A stretch of 64,000 nt of DNA from Pegoplata infirma (lineage: Eukaryota > Arthropoda > Insecta > Diptera > Anthomyiidae), in the NCBI GenBank assembly GCA_963921195.1, contig OY992536.1, positions 99,101,550 through 99,165,549 on the forward strand. The letters are read 5' to 3'. Under the pieces are notes generated by a model. It was not told the DNA's origin, ran no database searches, and was given only the letters and a program-made list of their open reading frames with translations. Shown here in pieces: positions 10,037 to 20,010 of this stretch. The first letter of the stretch is position 1. Every line of letters begins with the position of its first letter. Made by a program: the position numbers and the translations under genes.

Positions 10037-11199
10037 ACTCTCAACGTTAAAACTAGAACATTTAAAACAATGCGTGATCGGGAATTTCCAACGTCGGGTA
10101 CAAAAACGGAAGTAATTGTACGTCTATCGGGAATTCTTGGTACGGATGAAATCGACTCAAACGGTGAGGATAGTGATATCTTTAAGGAAACGTCCTCTAC
10201 GACTACTTTCTCCAATATACGCAAAACGAAAACGTCATGAACTCGCAACGGCAGGTTGATAAGTTGAAGGGGTTGCTACAAAATGCTTTAAGTATTTTGC
10301 AAACGAACGCTCAACAAGTCAATGGCAACGAGAAAAACGTACCACGATATAACAACGTGCAGAATTCAATACAAAGCGATAAACATGCAACAGGCATGCA
10401 ACTACAAAACCATAATGAATGACAGCGCAGTAGCGAAAATTTGAACACAAATTTTCATAGCGCACGCAATTGTCAACTGACAATTGCTTAGTGAGGAAAA
10501 AGTGAATTGTCTTTATCGGCAGAGCAATTTGTTGAAAGAGATAACAGTGCTGTTACAGCTTATAAAAGGGATGAAATATGTTTAATGTTAGCCGTTTATA
10601 GCAAAATCAAAGGAGCTGCACGTGTATGGTTAGATTCTGTGGAAATGTTACCGTCTGATTGTGGTGTTTTTTCTGCTAAATTAAAAGATGAATTTGGTTC
10701 TACTCATAATGAAGCTAAACTTCCATTTCAAGATAGCTAGTGCTGTTAGAAAAGATAGTGAAAAAGTAACCGATTACAGTTTTCGGAAATGGACATTAGG
10801 GCGAAGATTTTAACTAAGCGAATCAGCTATCATTAAATATATGCGTGATAGACTACGAAGTCGTGAACTACAAAACGCTATTGCGGCTCAGAAAATCGAT
10901 AAAGTTAAACAATTGCGAGTTAAAATTAGTGAATATGTACGAAATGCACCGAATAAACGTACAACTAAATATGCCGAAAATAAAAAATAAACAAGAACTT
11001 TGCAAAACCGGTGAATGTAATAAAATGTTTTAATTGTAATGAGACTGCATACATTTCGATAAATAGTCCTAAATCTTCGCGACATTCACGATGTGAAAAG
11101 TGTAACAGGGTTTACGCGAAAAACGAAAGCGAATGTAAACAAAATGTCACGATAGGAACGGACATACTGGTGTCGATAAGACAATTGAAAAACTTTTGA
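10037..11199 (+). pseudogene. gag: Gag with SAP-like motif and decayed zinc knuckles
   Basis: The start resembles a SAP DNA-binding motif (LSTLKLEHLKQC, then one frameshift, then FPTSGTKTEVIVRL), known from Gag of some gypsy lineages. Further frames give a helical middle (GAARVWLDSVE, KLKDEFG) and a late cysteine-rich part with two CxxC pairs, KCFNCNET and CEKCNRVY, without proper histidines. At least four frame breaks and several stops are present. Pieces of its 10886-10945 region recur at 22024, 32625 and 38565. Confidence 0.6.
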
Positions 11200-11683
11200 G
11201 TTATGCCAGGTTTCCCAGAATGTGAAAATTCGTGAAATCTTTCATTGCCTGTGCTTACAACAAGCAACGATGATGATCATACAAACAAGTAAAGACGTAT
11301 CAACTCGCCTTTATAATAAACCAGTGTTTTAAATATCCCTGAAGATGACCAACGAAATATTGGAAGAAAAAATAAAAACCAAAATTAAAAATGCAAAAAT
11401 TTGCAGATTTACGAGTTAAATTTTTAGGACCTCGCACTTAACAATAAATACAGAACCACAAAAACTAATTACTTTAAACAAAATAAGTTTTTTTCTTTTA
11501 ATATTAAACCAACAAATTTTGGAGGCTCAACCGGTGGAAGAAAAAGAAAAAGTTTAAAACAATTAAATGTGTGACGCCATAGGTTGTAAGTGGCTGCTAA
11601 CGTTTTACGTCAACACACGTAGGCTCTGAGGTCCATTGTGATGTGTGACGCCATAAATAAATGACATAAATAATTGAAAAGGA
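11200..11683 (+). other. Non-coding remainder, no gene seen
   Basis: AT-rich. The motif TGTGACGCCATA occurs twice (about 11570 and 11644). No LTR boundary can be defined with confidence. Confidence 0.3.
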
Positions 11684-12656
11684 CCCAACAAACATTTACC
11701 TTTGAAATACATTGAATATTATATTGATAGCAAGTTTAAAATTTAAACCTTAGCCTTGAAAACCAGTTGAAAATAACATAGTTCTCAACGTGAAAACAAT
11801 AGCATTCTCAAAGAAAACGGCATGTTAGTTCTCAAGTAAAATTTTCAAGTTTATTTAGATTTGATATATAGTTTGAGATTTTTTGAATGTATAATGTTTC
11901 TCCAATGTACACAAATATTTTTAGCTTGAAAATATGCTTACTATCTAATTGAATTTTAGTGTAGTTTTCAAAGAATTCTCAGCCTTATTTATAATGTTAA
12001 TTTAACATTATTTTTCAAATGAACCTCAATACTATTTTTTATTAAAAAAACTGTAAATACGAATTTTAATAATATTTACTATTTATTTGCTCTAAAAATT
12101 GTTAATAAAAAAATTACATCAAATGCCATTTTTGAGGTCGTCTCCTTCCAGGTCTTCTTCTTCAGCCGTCTGCTCTTTAAAATTCGAAATCTTTAAAGAA
12201 AAGAAAAGACGTTATTAAATGTATAACTTTTTTTTCATAAACTCATGTGTACTTACTTTTTAAACGTTTATGCAAGTTTCTATACTTATAGCATTCAATT
12301 AATTGGCACAAATGCATAAAAATACATAAAATTTCTAGATTTTTCTTCTTAATTTTTAAAACAAAATTTTAAGTTTTCTGACAATTTGAAATTCGGAAAT
12401 GAACAACATTTGAAAACAAAATTATTTCCACCCATAATCAATGTTCGATATTAGGTTTGAGAAACATGGCAAATCAATTTGATGTTTATGTTTTTTTGAA
12501 AAGAATTAATAGTATAGGAAAAAACAAATATTTCCAACATGTTTCAAATTTAGTTTAAATGTTTAAATTTTTGTCACTGAAAACAATTTGAAAAACACCC
12601 TTGATATTTAGTGCCAGTTTGATTTTTTATCAAAGGCTGGAATTGATGTTTGTTGG
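11684..12656. mobile_element. Candidate DNA element bounded by 12-bp inverted repeats
   Basis: CCCAACAAACAT at about 11684 is the exact reverse complement of ATGTTTGTTGGG at 12645-12656, about 970 bp apart. The inside is AT-rich and carries several copies of TTCTCAA-like words near the left end. No clear target duplication flanks it, so the limits are provisional. It lies between two gag remnants, where an insertion is plausible. Confidence 0.35.
12119..12420 (-). pseudogene. Possible two-exon 3' coding end (unrecognised)
   Basis: On the minus strand a frame ending at TGA (12119-12121) encodes an acidic tail, EEEDLEGDDLKNG. A perfect donor, GTAAGTAC, lies at about 12257 and a pyrimidine-rich stretch precedes the acidic exon. 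An upstream exon would encode CYKYRNLHKRLK. The proposed intron would be about 70-85 bp, normal for flies, but the acceptor is AAG rather than CAG/TAG. I do not recognise the protein. It could be the tail of a transposase or chance in AT-rich DNA. Confidence 0.2.
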
Positions 12657-13148
12657 GCGAAAATATGCTAGTGAAAAATACGTGTGTGTGAGTGTTTAAT
12701 ACTAAGAACAAAAACAGCCACACAAATACATATAAAAGAAAAAAGAACAGAAGAAAACTTTATTACTCACTAACACATCGACAGGTGTATTAGTGAAAAA
12801 AAAAAAAATCTGCAAAAAAAACGGTTTAAACGACGTTTACAAGGAAAATACTCATGGACGAGTGTTTTGGTAGAATGTAAATAAAACAAGGGGAATTTAA
12901 AACAAATATTTTGACACATAAAGATGCCGTCGTTAGGAGAGCTGAAATATTTGATCAAAATAGGGCAATGGAAGATCTGCAAGCCCGGATATCAGTTCTT
13001 CAGGGAGTAATTGCCCAACAAGAGACTACAATACAACAACAACTACAGCAAATACTACAACAACCCCACAAAAAAAAACACCAACCGCAACTAATTCTAT
13101 AACCGAAAGACGTTTTGGACCAATTCCGTAAATTAAGACCGTTGGAAG

Positions 13149-14277
13149 CAGTGTTGCCAATTTAGCCATTTTCCGGCTAGATTTAGCTCCTTTTGAACTC
13201 GTTTAGCCGGAGAAAAATGCATTTAGCTCTTAGCCGTTTTTTTAGCCATTTTCGAAATTATTTTAGCAGTTTTTTAGCCATTTTTGTGCTTTTTGATTTA
13301 AAAGTAGTTTTATGTGTCTTTTTATACTAAAATAAAGAATTTTTTGGTTTTTTGTCAGAACAGATAAAGAAAAGGCTCCAATTCTATTTAATATAAAGGT
13401 TCAAGTTAAAAAATGTGGAAGAAAATTTGATTTCTAAGAATTTCAGACATTTCTGGTGTTCCCGTACCGGTTTCAAACACCCCAGTTATAGTGTTATCAT
13501 CAGCAGGATTTTGAATCGGTTTGTTTTGTTAATAGGTACTAGTTTTTATATATCTGAATTTTAAAAAGTCCCAGTCTGGCATCGAACCACGGATATTTTT
13601 GTCATGTTCATGCCATTAGACGATCTAGCGATATCCGTTTCTCTGTTAATAATACGACAACGTTCAAAACTCAACTTAAAGACTGGTTGATAAATCCTGG
13701 CATATATGTAAATTTTTGCATTTTTCTCGTCAGGTTTTAGCGAAAACGGTCCCTGGAGTAAAAAGTTTTACCTAGAATTCACGTGTTGCAAATGTTCTAA
13801 CTTTCAAAAGAAAGTCAAGAAAAAATGTACGCAGTGTTTTAACCACTACAAAAAATAAAAAAAATTTCGCACTCAAAAAAAAAAAAAAAATATTTGCACT
13901 CAATAAAAAATTGTGCTTATTTTTTTTAAACAAAAATAATTAAAAAAAAACTTTTTCACTCAAAACAATTTTTTTCTAGTCAAAATTTTTATATTTGTTT
14001 TTGTTTTTGCATTAAAAAAATGTAAATCATTGCAAAAGTGTTTTAAAATATAGTAGTTTTTATCTAGAATAAGTCAAATCCGTACCAAATGTATAACAAA
14101 AGATCTCTTTATTTAATTTTATGTGTGAAAATGAAACAAAATATAAATTTACATTAGTTTTTCTTAAAAAAAGTAAAATATATATTTTAGCCTTTTTTTA
14201 GCCATTTTTTAGCCGTTTTTTAGCCGTTTTTTCTAAAGAATTTAGCCGTTTTTGACTATCAAGTTCTGGCAACACTG
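13149..14277. mobile_element. Non-autonomous hAT element, 1129 bp
   Basis: The ends are CAGTGTTGCCA and its exact reverse complement TGGCAACACTG. The 8-bp target duplication GTTGGAAG lies at 13141-13148 and 14278-14285. Both ends carry clusters of TTTAGCC(A/G)TTTTT, in the same orientation at each end. Such subterminal repeats are typical transposase-binding regions in hAT elements. No transposase frame is present. The element interrupts a gag remnant. Confidence 0.9.
13563..13637 (-). other. tRNA-like Pol III promoter remnant inside the hAT element
   Basis: On the minus strand, GGTTCGATGCC fits the Pol III B-box (consensus GGTTCGANTCC) at about 9 of 11 positions. An A-box-like CGTCTAATGGCAT lies about 35 bases upstream, and a T-run follows about 10 bases after the B-box. 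The spacing is that of a tRNA or tRNA-derived SINE head. Paired acceptor and anticodon stems are not convincing, so it is not called as a working tRNA gene. Confidence 0.35.
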
Positions 14278-14594
14278 GTTGGAAGGAAGTGACAATGTCC
14301 TTTATAAAGTCTGTTGAATACATTTTCGGATTTTGTACGGGAACTGACCAGCTAAGCAATTACGGATTGCAAATAATTACAGACAAAAAAATTTAGGAGA
14401 AGCCAGCAAACGTATTGGAGATGTAAGCGATATGCAATGGGAAGGAGTGAAGAGGAAAATCATTTCCACATTTCAAACAAGAGTGACGTACGGAGAAATC
14501 TTCAATCGATGCCGCAGTGTTAAAGTATGTAATCTTAATGAATTATTTAACGAATTTGAAAAAGCTAAGTTTGATTTAAATGAATATTATTAAA

Positions 14595-15440
14595 TAAAAA
14601 GTTTTTGTGCCATTAATTAAGAACAAGAAGATAGTAAACAAATAATGCAAGGAAGTAAGTTTATTAATTTAAGACTACCAATAAGTCTGTAAATTAATAA
14701 ATCTGGAATTACAACAGTTGTAAAATTCGTTTAGATTATTCATTTTTTTTTTTTTTTTGTACAATTAATAATACTTTTTTTCTTGTTGAAGCAAGTGCAA
14801 GTTTACAAGGAAACAAAATGAATGCTGCACAATTCGCCCAGTTTATGAGAGTTCAACAAGATTTAGTAGTACCAATGTCTAAGTTGTCTGTTGGTACTTC
14901 TTCAAATGCAGTGCAAGGCAATAACATTATCAACTAGACGTTGGTTCCTAACTTCGAATCTTTTGATCCGGCAAAGGAGACGTACCGTAATTACATATAG
15001 CGGTTCAAAAATTACGTAAACAGGAAAGGCGTTGATGTTAATGTTCTTCATTAAATAGTGCAATATTTAATGACGAAGAAGAAGGATCAATAGCTTTAAG
15101 TTTTTGCGTTAAAAATCCATGATGATTTTCCTCGATGAGGATCGAAATATTGGAAGTTAATAAAGAAGATTTATTAAAAAAAACAACACTGGCCTTGAGC
15201 TCAATTATTAATTTACTTAATTATTCATAATAATAATTTAAAAGCGTGTATTCTTATTCCGGAATTACAACAGTTGGTGTAAAATTCGTTTCGATTATTA
15301 ATTTTTTTTTGTACAATTATTAATACTATTTTTTCTTGTTGAAGCAAGTGCAAGCTTACAAGGAAACAAAATGGATGCCGTACAATTCGCCCAGTTTATG
15401 AAAGTTCAAAAGGATTCAGTAGCACAAATGTCTACACTTA
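14595..15440 (+). repeat. Repeated gypsy leader/gag unit (copies U1 and U1')
   Basis: A block running from AACAGTTGTAAAATTCGTTT through TTTCTTGTTGAAGCAAGTGC into a gag start appears at 14706-15180, again in part at 15260-15430, and also at 17819-19060 and 19068-19160. The copies differ by small indels. The block looks like the leader of a gypsy-type element, with the gag start in the middle. Confidence 0.6.
14818..15060 (+). pseudogene. gag: Gag N-terminal fragment (U1)
   Basis: ATG at 14818 encodes MNAAQFAQFMRVQQD and GTSSNAVQGNN, then hits TAG where the sister copy at 18623 reads on. The following bases match the FEAFDP and TYRNYI coding of that copy. It is the start of a gypsy-type Gag, stopped by a point mutation and again where the sister also has TAG. 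Confidence 0.55.
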
Positions 15441-15923
15441 AAATTGTTTTTCCACAATTAAATAAAAGGAAAAAAGAACTTTAAATAAAAGAAGCCTACA
15501 ATACAAGTTAATACAACAAAGAAACAAAATATCAAAAATAAATATTGATGCAGATTTTTACCTTTGGTAACAAATTTAAGATTATAGAGATTTAAGAAAA
15601 TTTGAGTTGCATGTTAGGAGAAAATTACTATTATACCAATTTTATTTTTGTAAAATTTTTATGCATGATTTATACAATGCAACTTTTGCTTCATTCTGAC
15701 GGACATTTGTTGAATTAAATAAATAAATATATAAATATTTTTTTTTTGATAAATGAAAGAATTGTTATTTGAAAGGGTTCTTTAGAGTTCAAAACAAATT
15801 TTTGTTCCTCTTCTTCTCTTTTGTCATCGTAAATGAAAGGAAAGTATTTTTTTTTTTTTTTTGGTTTTTTGGAAAATTAAAAATTGTGTTAATATTCTGC
15901 ACTTGAAATATAACATTTTAAAA

Positions 15924-16790
15924 ATGGAGATGAATATAATCCATCAATTTAATCTAGTACTAAATTGTATTAGAGAAATCCCAGCTTTCGGTCTGATCCA
16001 AATCAGTAACCGGACTTTTTGGCACAAGTTGAAGCACTGTTGCCATCTATCCTTTTGTTTGAAGAGAACAATATGACTATACTAATGGGTTATATAAACA
16101 ACAAATGCACAGGAGTGACAAGAGAAGTTCTCCGCCGGCATGGAAATATAGTCAGTTGGCAGGAGCTCAAAGAAATTCTCCTGAACAATTTTGGCGAAAA
16201 AGTAACAAGTAGACTTTTGATGGACAAACTCAAGACCTACAGAATGGATTCTACTATAGAAAAATAACATTTTGGTATAAATAAGTTAAGAAACAGACTC
16301 CATATTAGACGCTTAACTCATGGAGAAGAGGGTTTCTCAACCGAATAAATAAATAGAATATCGTTACAGGTATTTAAAGAACACTTATCTGAACCAACAA
16401 AGACTATGATCTTTGCAAGAAAGTCAGGTACACTTGAAGCAGCATTTAAGATAATTCTGGAGGCAAGCCACCAGAATTACACTGCTTTTGCTGTCAATAA
16501 ACGGAATGATAATCCGAGTTCCTCATTTATGAAAAATTTTAGTGACGAAGTTAGTAACAATCGTTCTAAAAATAACGGTAATTAAAACCAAAAACTTTTT
16601 TATAATAACCACAGCAAGAACAATGGAAGTGGTAACGACCATAATAACAGTGGTGGTAATAACCGCAACACTGAAAATAACCAACAACAGAACTACCAAA
16701 ATTCTGGTAATTAAAAACGGCCAACCAATCGAAAATCTCTAATAATTCGAATAGGAATGCTGAACCAATGGACATTTGAAACTACAAAAA
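15924..16790 (+). pseudogene. gag: Gag of copy G1
   Basis: The start MEMNIIHQFNLVLNCIREIP is followed by a 4-bp deletion relative to G2 near 15987 that shifts the frame. Capsid-like sequence continues (AQVEALLPSILLFEEN, SWQELKEILLNNFG), then an asparagine-rich tail at 16500-16760, with stops absent in part from G2. Gag of this type packages the element RNA. Codons for poly-Asn are low complexity and make frame tracking less certain. Confidence 0.65.
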
Positions 16791-16794
16791 TCCG

Positions 16795-17458
16795 ATTAAA
16801 ACACTGCGTTTCATTATTGATACTGGAGCAGAGTTCAGACTAATAAATGAAAGCCTTTGCAGTCCAAAGTGTAAATTCTTCATTTTTAAAGAATTTAATT
16901 TAAAAGATTACTTCTGCGAATTCTTAGAATTCAATTTTAATAATACATTTGACGGATAAAATAAATACACAAAATGATATCCCGGTGTATTCTAAAATCT
17001 ACAGATACCCAGAAATCCATAAAAAGGAAATAAACAAGCAAATTAAAGAAATACTTGAACAGGGAATAATTAGAGAATCCTCAAGTCCTTACAGCAGCCC
17101 CATTTGGATAGTTCCAAAGAAGCTGGACTCGTCAAACATTCAAAGGTGGCGTCTTGTAGTTGACTACAGGAAATTTAATGGCATCACTATCGAAGATAGG
17201 TTTAAATCCCAAATATGGATGATATATTTGATAAATTGAGAAGATGCCAATATTTTACAACTCTCGATTAAGCCCAAGGCTTTCATCAAATTGAAATGGA
17301 TGAAAGAGACAGCGAATGGTCATTATGAATTCCTTCGAATGCCATTTGGAAAAATGTCCCCTCTACTTTACAGAGACTGATGAACGAAGTCTTAAAGGAA
17401 TATATAGGGAAAATTTGCTTAGTTTATTTGGATGATATCCTAATATTCTCTATAAAGA
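16795..17458 (+). pseudogene. pol: Protease remnant and RT N-terminal half of copy G1
   Basis: LRFIIDTGAEF gives the protease catalytic triad, but the rest of the protease is nearly absent. RT begins with [25 protein letters not shown] and [12 protein letters not shown], then changes frame and ends with [11 protein letters not shown] at about 17420-17450. The catalytic YLDD is intact. The coding then switches in mid-domain to a zinc-finger sequence unrelated to RT. Confidence 0.75.
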
Positions 17459-17818
17459 TGCTATTCCGTGTGGCCTGTCTTCGTGTTCAAGAAATGTAAT
17501 CAGTTCTAGTGGTGGCATCTGCTGTGGCAGATGTATGAAGTGGCACCATATGAAATGTGTTGATGTTCCAACTGATGAGTTTAATTTTCTACACAAAAAT
17601 AAAGGAAAATTTGGGTATACTTGTGAAGAATGCTCCAAATTGCCTACTGCTTCCAGTTTTGGTGTCTCTGAGCTGAGTGAGGAAAAGCGTAGTTCAAATT
17701 CTAGCATCCAGAATAAGCTTGATGCCTTGTTGTGCAAAATGGATTGTTATGATGTTAAGGTGAATGGTCTTAATGAAGAAGTTAATCAACTATGTTGATG
17801 AATGCAGTCGTAAAAAAA
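17459..17818 (+). pseudogene. PHD-finger ORF1 block attached to gypsy RT (copy 1)
   Basis: The reading frame encodes a C4HC3-like finger: CSRN, ICCGRC, WHHMKC, and YTCEEC about 30 residues later. A coiled-coil-like segment follows (SEEKRSSNSSIQNKLDALLCK). This resembles ORF1 of Jockey/CR1-type elements. It is preceded by RT sequence without any gap. After about 17818 the sequence jumps to the U-type leader repeat, so this copy is shorter than the ones at 19337 and 28301. Confidence 0.65.
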
Positions 17819-17846
17819 CTAACAGTTGTAAAATTCGTTTCGATTA

Positions 17847-18547
17847 CACCGCTCTACAAATCTGAGGTTTGTCGCTGCGTTTTGGATGAAACCAAAAAAA
17901 GTTGATAGGGTTTGGTGCCCCGATTCCAAAACGGTCACTCAAATTTTTCTATCACGTCACAATTTTGAGAAAATCGCGGTTAAAGTGTCAAAAAATGCCC
18001 ATTTTGACCATTTTTGTACGCCTATAAAATGAGATCCTGACATGCAAATGACTTGGTATCAAGCTCATTTGAAAGTGTGAAATTTTCTCTTTCAGACAAG
18101 ATCAAATCTTCTTGGAATTTAATTTTCTAAAATGGTAAAAAAATCATTAGCCACAAGTGCTTTAAATCTAAAATTTACGTATGAATTTGTATGGAAATTT
18201 GTTAAAAAACACTGTGTAGATAAACTAAATATTGAAAAAATGGAAGGTTTTTTGCTAATGATTTTTTTATCATTTTAGAAAATTAAATTTTTAGAACATT
18301 TTATCTTATCTTTAAGAGAAAATTACAGGCTTTCGAATGAGCTTGATACCAAGTCATTTGCATGTAAGGATCTTATTTTATAAGCTTTCAAAAAGGGTAA
18401 AAAATGCCCTTTTTCGGCACTTTAACCGCGAATTACTCGAAATCCTGACGTGATAGACAAATTTGGGATCCGGATTTGGAATCAGCGCAACAGACAATAT
18501 CCAAATCACTAACCAGAACCCAATACGCATTTTCTTGTTGAGCTGTG
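17847..18547. mobile_element. Fold-back (long inverted repeat) element, 701 bp
   Basis: Two arms of nearly 300 bp are imperfect reverse complements, joined by a short centre around 18150-18245. The ends read CACCGCTCTACAA and, in reverse complement, CACAGCTCAACAA. TTA lies directly outside both ends, and the uninserted sequence (CGATTATTAAT) survives at about 15285. A 3-bp TTA duplication suggests the PIF/Harbinger group; CAC ends with 3-bp duplications also occur in CACTA elements. Confidence 0.75.
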
Positions 18548-18622
18548 TTATTAATTTTAATTTGTACTATTAATAATACTTTTTTTCTTGTTGAATCAAG
18601 TGCAAGCTTACAAGGAAACAAA

Positions 18623-18860
18623 ATGAATGCCGTACAATTCGCCCAGTTTATGAGAGTTCAACAGGATTTAGTAGTACCAATGTCTAAGTTGTCTGTTGGT
18701 ACTTCTTCAAATGCAGTGCAAGGCAATAACATTATCAACACGGCGTTGGTTCCTAACTTCGAAGCTTTTGATCCGGCAAAGGAGACGTACCGTAATTACA
18801 TCTAGCGGTTCAAAAATTACGTAAACATGAAAGGCGTTGATGTTAATGTTCTTCATTAAA
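18623..18860 (+). pseudogene. gag: Gag N-terminal fragment (U2)
   Basis: ATG at 18623 encodes 60 residues, MNAVQFAQFMRVQQD through FEAFDPAKETYRNYI, then TAG. The same TAG is present in U1. The coding signal continues past it (RFKNYVNMKGVDVN). It is a typical gypsy Gag start and the best-preserved of the leader-repeat copies. Confidence 0.55.
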
Positions 18861-19157
18861 TAGTGCAATATTTAATGACGAAGAAGAAGGATCAATAGCT
18901 TTAAGTTTTTTGCGTTAAAAATCCATGATGATTTTCCTCGATGAGGATCGAAATATTGGAAGTTAATAAAGAGGATTTATTTAATAAAAAACACTGGCCT
19001 TGAGCTCAATTATTAATTTACTTAATTATTCATATTATTAATTGAAAAGCGTGTATTTTTATTCCGGAATTACAACAGTTGGTGTAAAATTCGTTAAGAT
19101 TATTAATTTTTTTTGTACAATTAATAATACTTTTTTTCTTGTTGAAGCAAGTGCAAG

Positions 19158-19336
19158 TTTATTTATCAAATTGAAATGGATGAAAGAGACAGCGAATGGT
19201 CATTATGAATTCCTTCGAATGCCATTTGGAAAAATGTCCCCTCTACTTTACAGAGACTGATGAACGAAGTCTTAAAGGAATATATAGGGAAAATTTGCTT
19301 AGTTTATTTGGATGATATCCTAATATTCTCTATAAA
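19158..19336 (+). pseudogene. pol: RT fragment of the chimera, copy 2
   Basis: This is nearly identical to 17282-17458, including the deletion that fuses the DERD region directly to the [13 protein letters not shown] region, which is distinct from the fuller G2 sequence at 25700. It ends in YLDDILIFS at the same breakpoint. The shared internal deletion shows that copies 1 and 2 derive from each other after it arose. Confidence 0.75.
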
Positions 19337-20010
19337 GATGCTATTCCGTGTGGCCTGTCTTCGTGTTCAAGAAATGTAATCAGTTCTAGTGGTGGCATCT
19401 GCTGTGGCAGATGTATGAAGTGGCACCATATGAAATGTGTTGATGTTCCAACTGATAAGTTTAATTTTCTACACAAAAATAAAGGAAAATTTGGGTATAC
19501 TTGTGAAGAATGCTCCAAATTGCCTACTGCTTCCAGTTTTGGTGTCTCTGAGCTGAGTGAGGAAAAGCGTAGTTCAAATTCTAGCATCCAGAATAAGCTT
19601 GATGCCTTGTTGTGCAAAATGGATTGTTATGATGTTAAGGTGAATGGTCTTAATGAAGAAGTTAATCAACTATGTTGATGAATGCAGTCGTAAAAAAACT
19701 AAAGAGCTTGAAGATAAAAATGAAGTACTACAAAAAAGATTTTACAGGCCAGACATCATAATTATAATGGACTTCCCAGTTGAAACATTGATTTGAAGGA
19801 AGTGGTAATAAAAATTTTTGAGTTTCTGGGCGAATCCATAAATGAATATGATTTGAATGTTTGCCGCTATATCAATAATCGAAAATGTGTCCTAATAAAA
19901 TGTAACTCTCTTATTAAAAAAAATTTAATCATGGCATGTTACTTTAATAAAGGCAAATTGTTCAAACATGACATCGATATCCTCAAGATAGAGGTATGTA
20001 TGTAGTGTTC
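19337..20010 (+). pseudogene. PHD-finger ORF1 block, copy 2 (longer)
   Basis: The finger and coiled coil match copy 1 almost base for base up to about 19695. This copy then continues with KTKELEDKNEVLQKRF, and after frameshifts with LKEVVIKIFEFLGESINEYD and CRYINNRKCVLIK. That part resembles the RRM-like middle of non-LTR ORF1 proteins. Two adjacent TGA stops interrupt it at about 19675. Confidence 0.6.

Larger units (their letters stand above)
12911..14594 (+). pseudogene. gag: Gag of 17.6-like element, split by a hAT insertion
   Basis: The left part encodes a coiled-coil segment with polyglutamine (QARISVLQGVIAQQ) and then DQFRKLRPLEG. The right part, resuming at 14286, continues with FIKSVEYIFGF and SDMQWEGVKRKI, then the capsid end FEKAKFDLNEYY. 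The 8-bp duplication GTTGGAAG marks where the DNA element entered. Independent frameshifts are present at about 13100 and on the right side, so the gag was decayed or is old. Confidence 0.6.
15440..17458 (+). mobile_element. Gypsy-type element copy G1 (leader, gag, protease, RT)
   Basis: From about 15550 the sequence is closely similar to 23866-25849 (copy G2), including leader, gag and RT. It lacks LTRs. RT stops just after its catalytic motif, where a foreign zinc-finger block is attached. G1 still has AAATTTGCTTAGTTTATTTGG at 17411-17431, the empty site for the DNA element inserted in G2. Confidence 0.75.
17819..19157 (+). repeat. Leader/gag repeat copies U2 and U3
   Basis: This matches U1 from AACAGTTGTAAAATTCG onward, interrupted by a 701-bp fold-back element. 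U3 at 19068-19157 repeats the same leader again and then runs directly into RT sequence of the chimera. Five near-identical leader starts thus lie within 4.5 kb. Confidence 0.6.

Noticed and set aside
13563..13637. Functional tRNA gene on the minus strand
   Set aside because: Only A-box/B-box similarity; acceptor and anticodon stems do not pair well. Kept only as a promoter-like remnant.
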